Positions 35,198-44,200 of a DNA stretch of 64,000 bases are shown in pieces. Position 1 is the stretch's first letter; each line of letters starts with the position of its first letter. Under the pieces are notes generated by a model. It was not told the DNA's origin. It saw only the letters and a program-made list of their open reading frames with translations, and did not search any database. The DNA is from an uncultured Parabacteroides sp. GTDB lineage: Bacteria > Bacteroidota > Bacteroidia > Bacteroidales > Tannerellaceae. The translations under genes and the position numbers were made by a program. Location: NCBI RefSeq assembly GCF_902493135.1, contig NZ_CABUOD010000006.1, positions 74,655 through 138,654 of the forward strand, given 5' to 3'.

Positions 35198-35806
35198 GTG
35201 AAAAAACAGACTTTACCATCCGAACGTGATTTAGATCCGGAGTCGGTGAAACGACGGACGGAACTATTCACCCGATATATTTTACCGCATAAGCGATTAA
35301 TATATAGTATTTGTATCAAGTTTACTTTTGAGGAGTGTGACATAGAAGATAATTACAGCGAGGTGCTGGTGAATTTTTACCGGTACATCGAAACTTATAA
35401 TCCGGAGCGGCCATTGAAAAGCTGGATTTACGCGGTGGCTCAACGCCACGTGTATGATTTGAATAAGCGGAATACGGGTTTGAAGGCAAGCGATAACGTG
35501 GATGTATCGGATTTGCCGGATTTGAACGAGGGAGACCAGGTGAGTTGTAATTGTATGGGCATGGATAATTATGAGCAGTATTACAACGATGATATTCTGG
35601 AAGCACTGGATCAATTGACCCCTATTCATAAGGAGGCTTTGCTGCTGCAACAGGCCGGATATAAGATGGAGGAAATCGTGGAGATTTCTTTCCAGAACGG
35701 GAATTTGAAGACTAAGAATATGGATACGATTAAGAGCCGTATTTTCTTAGCGAAGAAGCAAATGAGGAGTTTACTAACCCGTGACGGTCATGCAAAGCAA
35801 CAGTAA
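35198..35806 (+). CDS. Sigma-70/ECF-like transcription factor
   Basis: A 202-residue protein with a GTG start. The layout is that of a small sigma factor. The sigma2-like region (about 25-100) has 'LIYSICIKFTFEECDIEDNY', 'LVNFYRYIETYNPERPLKSW' and 'IYAVAQRHVYDLNKR', the last matching the -10-binding and core-binding helices of ECF factors. An acidic linker (about 105-130) follows, then a sigma4-like helix-turn-helix ('LTPIHKEALLLQQAGYKMEE' and 'MDTIKSRIFLAKKQMRSLL'). In large phages such a factor redirects host RNA polymerase to late promoters. Position inside the replication operon fits an early-expressed switch to late genes. Targets cannot be read from the sequence. Confidence 0.78.
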   Translation: MKKQTLPSERDLDPESVKRRTELFTRYILPHKRLIYSICIKFTFEECDIEDNYSEVLVNFYRYIETYNPERPLKSWIYAVAQRHVYDLNKRNTGLKASDNVDVSDLPDLNEGDQVSCNCMGMDNYEQYYNDDILEALDQLTPIHKEALLLQQAGYKMEEIVEISFQNGNLKTKNMDTIKSRIFLAKKQMRSLLTRDGHAKQQ

Positions 35807-36404
35807 ATTAATGAGCCGTTTGTTTACGGTGTTGATGCGCCGCACGGTGTTGCCGGGGTTTGTTTTTCCGGGCGGTAAGGTTGCGGAACGACGGGTTGAT
35901 GCTTGTTTAGAGTATCTATCGCTTACGTTTGGAACGGTGGGGCTGGAACGCATTGTAGATTTTTGTATTTGCCAGGTGTACGCTGTTTCAAGGTTTACAC
36001 CGGACTATTTGTTGAAATGGAAGTTGAGCCATTCTTTCGGGGAACGTGCGTGTGTGCGTTTTGTCACCCGTAAGCCCGGACAGAAGTATTATGAAGACCG
36101 ATGGCTGAAAGAGCACAGCCTTACGCGTGAGTATTTGCTGGGACTTATCGAAGACCGGCAGGTGCATCCTTATTACCGCTTTATCAATCCTACCTGGGAA
36201 GAGCATACGAAACGGCGTGCCGTATCGACGGAAGCCGGTTATTATATCTGTGCCGCTTCGACATTGCTTTGGACGCCTTTTTCTGTTGCCTGCCGGATGT
36301 GCCGTTTTTCGGATGCCTGCCAAAATAGAACCCGGCATTTGTACCCGGAGCTTTACCGTATCCGGGCAGCCGAATATCAAGCAAAGGAGGACGGGAATGA
36401 GTAA
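35790..36404 (+). CDS. Conserved-looking hypothetical protein with a cysteine cluster
   Basis: About 204 residues from the ATG at 35790, overlapping the sigma-like gene by 17 nt; a second ATG lies at 35811. The body is helical and basic. Near the C-terminus there are four cysteines in the segment 'VACRMCRFSDACQN' and the preceding 'YYICAAS', which could bind zinc or an iron-sulphur cluster. Its stop overlaps the helicase start (ATG at 36397), so the two are translated together. It may be a helicase loader or replication accessory protein by position; no recognisable family signature. Confidence 0.6.
   Translation: MQSNSKLMSRLFTVLMRRTVLPGFVFPGGKVAERRVDACLEYLSLTFGTVGLERIVDFCICQVYAVSRFTPDYLLKWKLSHSFGERACVRFVTRKPGQKYYEDRWLKEHSLTREYLLGLIEDRQVHPYYRFINPTWEEHTKRRAVSTEAGYYICAASTLLWTPFSVACRMCRFSDACQNRTRHLYPELYRIRAAEYQAKEDGNE
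36383..36390 (+). promoter_or_regulatory. Strong Shine-Dalgarno AAAGGAGG fixing the helicase start
   Basis: AAAGGAGG sits 6 nt upstream of the ATG at 36397. It is one of few good Shine-Dalgarno sequences in the window and selects this start over in-frame codons upstream. Confidence 0.75.
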
Positions 36405-37755
36405 GACGAAAAGTAATCCGTTGAGCGTTGAGTTTCTGTATGAGCTATACTCAACCGCCATGTTGCATGAATCGGTGTGCGGCGTGCTGGTGCAATATAT
36501 GGAGAAAGAGTATCTGCCGGACCGTTCTTTCCAGCGTATTCAAGAAGTGTTGGCGAACCATTTCCGCAATTACAATATGCCGCCCTCCTATGCGATTTTG
36601 TCGCAGGCTTTCCATGAGGATTACGATGCGATAGAGCTAATCAATACTTTTCAGGAGTATGAAGCGGATGCCAACCCGGAAGTGGTGCTCGACATGCTGG
36701 AAACTTATATAAAAGGTGTCCGGTTGCAATCGGTGTACAACGAGGTAGGCAAGTTGTATAACCAAAGCAAGCAGGACAAGGCAGAGGCATTATTAAGGGA
36801 ATATGCAGAATGGTTGTCGGGGTTTACGCTGAAATCCTCGGCATTTGTGGATGTGGGTAAAACTTTTGTAGCCCGTTTCCGTCAGAACCAGGCCCGTGAG
36901 ATGGAGGAACAGCAATCGGCTTTGCCCCAAGTTACCCGGTTTTATATCCCTTACGTGGATGCCCTGAATGCCGGACGAAATTTGCGGGGACAGCTTACGT
37001 GCTTCTTAGCTTCAACGGGCGTGGGAAAATCGCATATCGTGAAGTATATCGGCACCCGTGCTAATGTGGATGACGGATTGCATGTACTTCATTTCCAACT
37101 CGAAGGTTCGGAAGAGGAAGCGCTCAATGCCTATTCTGGAAGCCTGATAGCCAAAAATGCTTATTACTTTGAGCGGGGAAAAATTTCAGAGACCGAGATG
37201 CGGCGCTATGAAAAGATGGTCGAGGCATTGAGCGGCAGCATAACGGTGCGTTGCTTTCCCCGGTTCAATGCCAGGGTTTCAACGCTGGATATAAAAAACG
37301 GTATTGTGGAGTACCGGAAGAAGACCGGGCACTCTCCGGACGTGGTGATTATTGACAGCATGGATTTGCTGACGGATGCCAGCCGCCGGGTTTGGAATGC
37401 CGAATATGAACGGAGTAAACGGATTGCCGTTGCGAATGATTTGAAGGACCTCGCGGCAGACGAAAAAGTATGGATGATTGTGACCTATCAAGCTACTATT
37501 GAGAACCGGGACTGGTTAAATGACGAAAAAAACGTGCTGACTGAATACAATTGCAGCGAGGCCAAAGGTTTGTCCCGTCCCTGCACCCATTTGATTAGTC
37601 TGAACCAGTCGTCTGCAGAACGGAACGAGGATGTGATGCGGTTACATATTGCCAAATCCCGTTTTTTCAAAAAGGGAGATACGATTAAGATTGCTACGAA
37701 TTACGACGATGAGGTATTTTTCGATGCCCAGCGTAGTTTAACCTTAAACCGCTGA
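36397..37755 (+). CDS. DnaB-like replicative helicase
   Basis: 452 residues. The N-terminal helical domain (about 1-150) precedes a RecA-like core with Walker A 'FLASTGVGKSHIVKY' (about 202-216), 'LHFQLEGSEEEAL' (the H1a-like glutamate), and Walker B 'SPDVVIIDSMDLLT' (about 312-325). A Q-T-type 'WMIVTYQAT' segment and a C-terminal 'IAKSRFFKKGDTI' arginine-finger region follow. It unwinds DNA ahead of the polymerase and normally works with the primase encoded 5 nt downstream. The frame stays open 270 nt further upstream, but that stretch lies inside the previous gene and is not likely to be translated. Confidence 0.87.
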   Translation: MSKTKSNPLSVEFLYELYSTAMLHESVCGVLVQYMEKEYLPDRSFQRIQEVLANHFRNYNMPPSYAILSQAFHEDYDAIELINTFQEYEADANPEVVLDMLETYIKGVRLQSVYNEVGKLYNQSKQDKAEALLREYAEWLSGFTLKSSAFVDVGKTFVARFRQNQAREMEEQQSALPQVTRFYIPYVDALNAGRNLRGQLTCFLASTGVGKSHIVKYIGTRANVDDGLHVLHFQLEGSEEEALNAYSGSLIAKNAYYFERGKISETEMRRYEKMVEALSGSITVRCFPRFNARVSTLDIKNGIVEYRKKTGHSPDVVIIDSMDLLTDASRRVWNAEYERSKRIAVANDLKDLAADEKVWMIVTYQATIENRDWLNDEKNVLTEYNCSEAKGLSRPCTHLISLNQSSAERNEDVMRLHIAKSRFFKKGDTIKIATNYDDEVFFDAQRSLTLNR

Positions 37756-37759
37756 CGAC

Positions 37760-38794
37760 ATGGCACTATCGAGACAAGAAACCGATTTCCTGGTTGAAGA
37801 GATAAGCCGCCATCTGGGAGCCAAACGGGACGGTGCGGGTAAAAACCTGATAGCCCGCTGTCCGTATTGCGGGAAAGAAGGCAAGTTCGGCGTGTATATC
37901 GGCAAAGAGACACTACGCAAGAAGCCTTTTATGAGCCACTGTTTCAGTTGCGGGCGTTCGACACAGACACTCGAAAAGTTGCTGGAAGAAATCGGGCGTC
38001 CGGATTTGATGGTGACACCGACGGCAGACCTGACCACTCCGCTCGACACGAACCTGTTGTTTCCGCTCGATATGGAGGAAGAGGTAGATGATACACTGGG
38101 GATTGTGGAATTGCCGGACTTTTATACACGGGTGTACACGCATCCTTATCTGAAATCGAGAGGGTTCTGTTATGACGATTACGATTATTTTGAAGTCGGT
38201 ACGACGGGAAAACTAAATTTCCGGTTTACTGATTACGTGATATTCCCGGTTATTGACAGTGGCGATGTTGTGGGTTATGTTGCCCGCCATGTCTGGCCGA
38301 AAGATGAAATCGATATTTATAACCGGAAAGCTAAACGTCGGGGCGAGTACCCGATCCGGCGGTTCAATAATTCCACGGAGAATGATTTTGTCCGGTTGCT
38401 TTATAACTACGATTCGATTATTGAAAATGAAACCGATACGGTGATTATCGTGGAGGGTATTTTCGATGTGGTTGCCCTGGTGCGTAAACTGGATTTATAT
38501 GACAATTCCCCTATTGCCGTGGTTGCCACTTTCGGAAAGAAGATTTCCCTTACCCAAATTTATAAGTTGCAAGTGAAAGGTGTCCGCACGGTGGTCATCG
38601 GCTATGACGGGGATGCAGTTGCGGCCATCAAACAGACCGCTACGGAATTAGCGCCCTATTTTGAGGTGTTTGTAGCTGATATTCCCAACCCGGAGAAGGA
38701 TTGGCAAGACCTTTCTTTTGAAGAGATATTCGAGATTTTTGCGGAGAGGTTGAAAACACCTATTGAATATAAATTATCCAAATTACAAGAATAA
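37760..38794 (+). CDS. DnaG-like DNA primase (CHC2 zinc finger + Toprim)
   Basis: 344 residues, shorter than bacterial DnaG. The N-terminal zinc finger has 'ARCPYCGKEGKFGVYI' and 'SHCFSCGRST' (about 32-75). The Toprim domain has 'VIIVEGIFDVVAL' with the catalytic Glu (about 228-240) and 'VVIGYDGDAVAA' with the D-x-D pair (about 276-287). No separate helicase-binding domain is obvious. It lays RNA primers for the split polymerase. The stop overlaps the polymerase N-half start by one base, so the order helicase, primase, polymerase is a coupled unit. Confidence 0.87.
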   Translation: MALSRQETDFLVEEISRHLGAKRDGAGKNLIARCPYCGKEGKFGVYIGKETLRKKPFMSHCFSCGRSTQTLEKLLEEIGRPDLMVTPTADLTTPLDTNLLFPLDMEEEVDDTLGIVELPDFYTRVYTHPYLKSRGFCYDDYDYFEVGTTGKLNFRFTDYVIFPVIDSGDVVGYVARHVWPKDEIDIYNRKAKRRGEYPIRRFNNSTENDFVRLLYNYDSIIENETDTVIIVEGIFDVVALVRKLDLYDNSPIAVVATFGKKISLTQIYKLQVKGVRTVVIGYDGDAVAAIKQTATELAPYFEVFVADIPNPEKDWQDLSFEEIFEIFAERLKTPIEYKLSKLQE

Positions 38795-40554
38795 TGGAAA
38801 AATTAACAGCATGGCTGGATGCTAACCGAATAGCGTACCGGCAAATAGATGACGAGGTGGTTGAGATAGAAGATTTCGGGAAGGTGTTTTTAGCAGACCT
38901 TTCGGGAGTGAGTTCTATATTCAAGGGCGACGAGGGGAACATCCGTTTTAATTTAATGGAGAACCCGGACGTACTGATGGAAGAAGACATTTTTTATGCA
39001 GCCTTTGCTTTTGGCAAGAACTGGTACTATTTCGATTTGCGGGAGGAGTTTCGTTTCAACCTACTGAAATATGTAGGTAAACGTCAGCCTACCCGGTTGA
39101 ACATACCGTATGTCAATCTGGGGGTGCATACCGGTTACGAGTTGTTGAACGGTTCTGGTGAACTGGCAGACTGGGTACGTAAAGCGAAATATCTCGGTCA
39201 TACGGCTATCGGTATCTGCGATTACAACACGATGGGCGCCACGTTGAATTTGCAGAAAGAGTGTTCCGCAGCCGGATTGAAACCTATTTTCGGATATTCG
39301 TTCCGGCTTCGCCACGGGGATGAAACGGTTGATATGAAGTTATATTGTCAAAGCAAGGAAGGACTTCGTAACTTGCTACGGATTCAAAAAGCGATAATGG
39401 TGGATAGTGAAGAGCATACGCTGACGCTCCGACAACTTACCGACCATGCCGGGGGAAATGTGCTGGTGTTCGGGAAATGTTCGGGGGACTGGCTGAGAAA
39501 GAATCCGGATGTCGTTCGGAAACTGAAAACAGCTATGGGGAAAGAGGAAGGTTGCAGTGGGAAACTTTATTTCCAGGTTGACCTGACGGAGTACAAGGCG
39601 GAACGCATTGATGTGGAAGTATTAAAATCGGTAGCTTGTTATTTTGAAAATTTTGCTGATCCGTTCACCTTTTCATTCGAGATAGAACCTATACTAATAT
39701 GTGACAATTACTATCTGGACGGGGATGATGCCCGAAATAAGATTGTTCTGAACAAAATAGCTACCGGTGCGGCGCATGAGCAGAGCGACGAACAGTTCTT
39801 TAAGGATATAGACGAACATTTTTCAGTGATTGAGCCGTTGTTCGATAGTGAGAAATGGAATGTAAAAGCCTTGTTTGAACGGATGTGCCGGAATACGGTT
39901 GAGATTGCAGAAGGAGCTGATGCGGGATATGAGACTGATCGGAATTTTATGCCGAGGTATGATATGACAGCCGAGGAAAAAACGAAATACGGCGACCGGC
40001 ACAGCATGTTTCTATCCTTATTGGAAGAAGGCTTTCAGCGGTTAGTCCCGAAAGGCGAAGAAGCCGTTTACCGGAAACGGTTGGAGCATGAGATTTACAT
40101 TTTGGAATCGACCGATAATGTGGATTACATGCTGGTCCAGTACGACACGGTAAACTGGGCCCGGAGTAATGGCATCCTTGTCGGCTGCGGGCGTGGTTCT
40201 GCGGGAGGATGCCTGGCTCTTTACCTGATGGGGATAACCCTGATAGACCCTATCAAGTATGACTTGCTTTTTGAGCGTTTCCTGCTTCCCGAACGTGCCG
40301 GGCTTTATCCTGCCCAAGCGACACTACTCGCCGGAGAATTGCAGTCGGAGGAATATGTGGAGTTTGAACTGGAAAACGGTAAAACCGTGCGTTTCGACCG
40401 GGATGCGCAATTGCTTGTCGTGCGGGATGAAGAAGAGATGATAGTATATGCCGATGAATTGAAAGATGGTGACGATGTAGTGTTCGACCATAAAGATTAT
40501 TTGTGGACGATTAACTATATAAACCATGTTCCATCCGACCGAGATAGACAATAA
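38794..40554 (+). CDS. dnaE: DNA polymerase III alpha, N-terminal half of a split enzyme
   Basis: 586 residues. After about 100 residues without a known domain, a PHP-like domain begins ('LGVHTGYELLNGSGELADW', 'GICDYNTMGA'); some metal ligands of active PHP domains appear to be missing. The palm begins with 'GILVGCGRGSAGGCLALYLM' and continues to 'LLFERFLLPER' (491-501). Normally the catalytic 'PDxDxDF' follows within a few residues; here residues 502-578 are an inserted beta-rich segment ('YVEFELENGKTVRFDRDAQL', 'VYADELKDGDDVVF') that resembles part of a Hint fold, and the frame then stops. The rest of the enzyme is at 41278-44292. The 3' end overlaps a methyltransferase gene by 29 nt. Confidence 0.88.
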   Translation: MEKLTAWLDANRIAYRQIDDEVVEIEDFGKVFLADLSGVSSIFKGDEGNIRFNLMENPDVLMEEDIFYAAFAFGKNWYYFDLREEFRFNLLKYVGKRQPTRLNIPYVNLGVHTGYELLNGSGELADWVRKAKYLGHTAIGICDYNTMGATLNLQKECSAAGLKPIFGYSFRLRHGDETVDMKLYCQSKEGLRNLLRIQKAIMVDSEEHTLTLRQLTDHAGGNVLVFGKCSGDWLRKNPDVVRKLKTAMGKEEGCSGKLYFQVDLTEYKAERIDVEVLKSVACYFENFADPFTFSFEIEPILICDNYYLDGDDARNKIVLNKIATGAAHEQSDEQFFKDIDEHFSVIEPLFDSEKWNVKALFERMCRNTVEIAEGADAGYETDRNFMPRYDMTAEEKTKYGDRHSMFLSLLEEGFQRLVPKGEEAVYRKRLEHEIYILESTDNVDYMLVQYDTVNWARSNGILVGCGRGSAGGCLALYLMGITLIDPIKYDLLFERFLLPERAGLYPAQATLLAGELQSEEYVEFELENGKTVRFDRDAQLLVVRDEEEMIVYADELKDGDDVVFDHKDYLWTINYINHVPSDRDRQ

Positions 40555-41281
40555 TACTTTTTTGTATCACGGCGACTGCCTCGAAGTTCTGCCTTTTCTG
40601 GCTGACCGGGGAGTGAAAGCCGATTTGATTCTCGCTGATCCCCCCTACGGCACAACCCATTGCCGTTGGGATTCAGTGATTGATTTTCCGCTGATGTGGA
40701 ATGCCATACGCGGCGTATGCCGTGACCGTACTCCGGTGCTTCTTTTTTGTCAGCAACCTTTCACAAGCGCATTGGGAAATTCAAACCTGCGACGTTTGCG
40801 GTATAGCTGGGTTTGGGAAAAGACTACGGCTACTGGTTTTTTAAATGCTAACCGGATGCCCCTGAAAAGCCATGAGGACATATTGGTCTTTTATCACAAG
40901 TTACCTCTTTATCATCCTATCAAAACAGCGGGACACAGCCGGAAGGTGGTGGCTTCCGTGCATCGTCAGAAATGCAGCCAAGGTGACATCTACCGGGAAC
41001 ACGGGTTATACACGGACTATGACAGCACGGAACGCTATCCCCGGTCGGTATTGAAATACAGCACGGACAAACAGACCTGTTACCTGCACGCTACCCAAAA
41101 GCCGGTTGCTTTGCTGGAGTATTTTATCCGCACCTATACCAACGAAGGTGATTTGGTGATTGATTTTGTGATGGGCAGCGGCTCGACGGGAGTTGCCTGC
41201 CGGAACACGGGCCGACGGTTTATCGGTATCGAGAAGGAGGAGACCATTTTTCAAATAGCTAAAGAAAGATTGACCTTATGA
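40526..41281 (+). CDS. DNA adenine-N6 methyltransferase inserted between polymerase halves
   Basis: 251 residues. Catalytic motif IV 'LILADPPYGTTHCRW' (about 33-47) comes before the AdoMet-binding motif 'VIDFVMGSGSTGVACR' (about 211-226), preceded by 'THATQKPVALLEYFI'-like spacing. This motif order is that of beta-class enzymes, and DPPY points to N6-adenine. No restriction endonuclease gene adjoins it, so it is an orphan enzyme that probably protects phage DNA from host restriction or marks it. It starts 29 nt inside the polymerase N-half and ends in an ATGA overlap with the C-half. Confidence 0.88.
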   Translation: MFHPTEIDNNTFLYHGDCLEVLPFLADRGVKADLILADPPYGTTHCRWDSVIDFPLMWNAIRGVCRDRTPVLLFCQQPFTSALGNSNLRRLRYSWVWEKTTATGFLNANRMPLKSHEDILVFYHKLPLYHPIKTAGHSRKVVASVHRQKCSQGDIYREHGLYTDYDSTERYPRSVLKYSTDKQTCYLHATQKPVALLEYFIRTYTNEGDLVIDFVMGSGSTGVACRNTGRRFIGIEKEETIFQIAKERLTL

Positions 41282-44200
41282 AGATAAAGCATGTAAGTAT
41301 AAAACAAGAAACGAATCCGGTTCAGGTGCTGGATTGTTCGGTAAGTGACGGTTATCGTCAGGGTCCCGGCGGTACACTCGCCGATGTGGATATTGACTTC
41401 CAATCCGACCGCCGCCAGGAAGTGAAGGAGTATCTGGAACGGCGTTATAATATCAACGGGAAACAGCGGGTATTTTCTGCCGGGACTTTGACTACCTTGA
41501 AAATCAAAGCTGCCATCAAAGATGTGGCACGTGTACACCGGGTCCCACTGAATATTGTGAATTATATCACATCGATATTCGATGATGACAAGATGACCTG
41601 GACGGACTTGTTTAAACTGGCGTTTACCAATAAGAAGGTGAAGAAGTTTATTACGGACTATCCACAAGTGATTGAGGACATCCGCCCTTTGATGGGGCAG
41701 CCCCGTTCGGGTTCTATCCACGCCTCGGCTATCCTGATTACGCCGGAGCAAAAGGATGGTGAAGAAATGGAATGTTTCGATTACACTCCCCTAAAAAAGG
41801 TAGACGACGTGTTGGTATCGGAACTGGACGGCTATTCGCTGGATGAAGTGGGTTTGCTGAAAAATGACTGTCTGGGAATTAAGGAGCTGTCGAAAATCCA
41901 ATCGACTATAAACGAATGTAACCGGGTATATGATGCCGGATTACGGTTTGATGATATTGTGAAAGGCGGACTGGACGACGAGAAGACTTATCGCCTGCTT
42001 TCAGACGGGTTTACCCAGAATGTATTTCAGTTTTCATCAAAAGGGATGACTAAGTTCCTGATGGATATGAAACCGACGAATATTCACGACCTGATTGCGG
42101 CCAATGCGCTTTACCGGCCTGCCACTCTCGAATCAGGTTCGGCAGAAAAATACCTGTTATGTAAATGTGGTGATGTAGCACCTGTGTATTTGTGGGGTAC
42201 ATATAATGCACTGAAAGACAGTTGCGGCCAATTAACTTTTCAAGAAAGTCTAATCCAAATTGCTCGGGAAGTGGGTAACTTTAGCATGGGGGACGGTGTG
42301 AATTTGATGAAGCTGATTTCTAAAAAGCGCATCGACAAGATACATGCCATGAAAGAGAAATTCATGCAGGGGGCCAAAGAACGGGGATGCCCGAAGGAGG
42401 ATGCGGTGCAAATCTGGGATATGATTGAATCGGGCGGTTCTTATCTTTTTAATAAATGTATCAGTGGCGGGGAAACGATTTATCGTCCGCATGGTGGACG
42501 GTGGAAACCCACTATCGGGGAGATGTACCGTATCCGGCATGACCGGCAATATGCCCGCTGGACAGGACATGCGGATTTGTATTCGAAATATAACCGGAAA
42601 GGCTACGGAATAGGATTCTCACTGAATGAAGACGAGCGATTGGTAAAGAACCGGATTGAGGATATTCGGTATGTAGGTGAAAGACCACTTTATCGTATCA
42701 CACTGGAAGACGGCAGAACGCTGGATGTAACGGCCAACCATAAACATCCTACCCAGCGGGGAGAAGTCCGAACGGATTGCCTGGTTGCCGGAGAGGATTA
42801 TATGTATGTGAATATCGGGTATATACAGCAGGATACCAATTACCGCTTTACGGACAAAGGTTGTTTGAATGATGATATGTACCATGATAATTACGGTGTA
42901 GGTAATTATGAACTGAATTCCCGACCGGGGCATTCCGGTTTTGTAGAGAAGCCGGAAAGTGAATATGTACGGCTGGAATATTACCGTAAGCACCTGATGC
43001 TTGAAGCGTGTGCCCGATGCGGCAAACGGAACTGCCGGCTGGAAGTGCATCATATCAACGGAGACCATTCACAATGCGGAGAGAATTTCGATAATCTGAC
43101 TACGCTTTGCGCTTCATGTCACAAGAAAGAGCATTATCGCATGGGGCGCCGGAAGATGGGTGAACACGGGCTTTACACAGAATTGCGCAAGGTGGTATCA
43201 GTCTCGTATATCGGTTACGGTGAGGTTTATGATGTAGAAATGTCAGCCCCCAATCACTCTTTTGTAACGGCTGGTGGTATGGTGACATGTAACAGCCATG
43301 CAACGGCTTATGCCATTACTTCTTATACGGGCGCCTGGCTGAAAGCGAATTACCCGACGGCTTTTTACACGGTGGCTTTGCAGTGGGCTGATGATAAGGA
43401 GATTCCGGCTTTGATGTCGGAAATGGAACAATGCAGTTCGGCTATGATTGTACCGCCGGATGTGAATGTATCGCAGGCACAGTTTTTTACCAATTATACC
43501 ACCGATGAAATATTCTGGTCGTTGACACGGATTAAGATGCTGGGCAAAAAGGCTGTGGACTGTATTATCGAGGAGCGGGAGCGCAACGGAACTTTCCTCT
43601 CTATCGAGAATTTTATTTTCCGCATATTCCGCTACAAGCTGAAGAAATATGAGTTTTGGGATGATCCGGATAATGCCGAAGAATCTACCCGTGTGCCCGT
43701 GAATGCAAGGCATGTCAAGAATATGGTTCTTGCGGGATGTTTTGACAATATAGAAAAGGTAAAGTCCGTGACAGATCGGTACGACATTCTCAGCCGTGCT
43801 GCCCGTGAATTGGGGTTTGAACTGGCAGACAAGGATTTTCCGGACGAGTTAATCAGCAAGCATTATTTCTGGTCGATGCAACAGATTGCCGTTTCGGGTA
43901 TCGGTTCGATAGATTACCGGAGGATATTCGATAGCTCTGACCTGAAAGCGAAAGTGAAGGGGAAAGCCTCTTACATGGAATTGCGGCGGGCTTTTGATTC
44001 TGATAATGAGGGAAAACGAATTGTTGTCTGCGCCACGGTCAGCGAGGCCGAAGAGAAAGCCTATAAAGACAAGATGACAGGCGAACAAAAGAAGTTTGCC
44101 AAAATCACGCTTCAACAAAATAACGATATGATGGAACTGGTATGCTGGTCTGATTTTCTGCAAAATTATCCGGCCCCTATCGGAAGCCTTAAAAATAAAG

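Noticed and set aside
36127..36396. N-terminal extension of the helicase
   Set aside because: The open frame lies within the upstream gene, and a strong AAAGGAGG fixes the start at 36397.
40297..41380. Canonical split intein joining the polymerase halves
   Set aside because: No Cys/Ser at a plausible first intein position and no His-Asn before a Cys/Ser/Thr in the C-half. Kept only as a Hint-like remnant.
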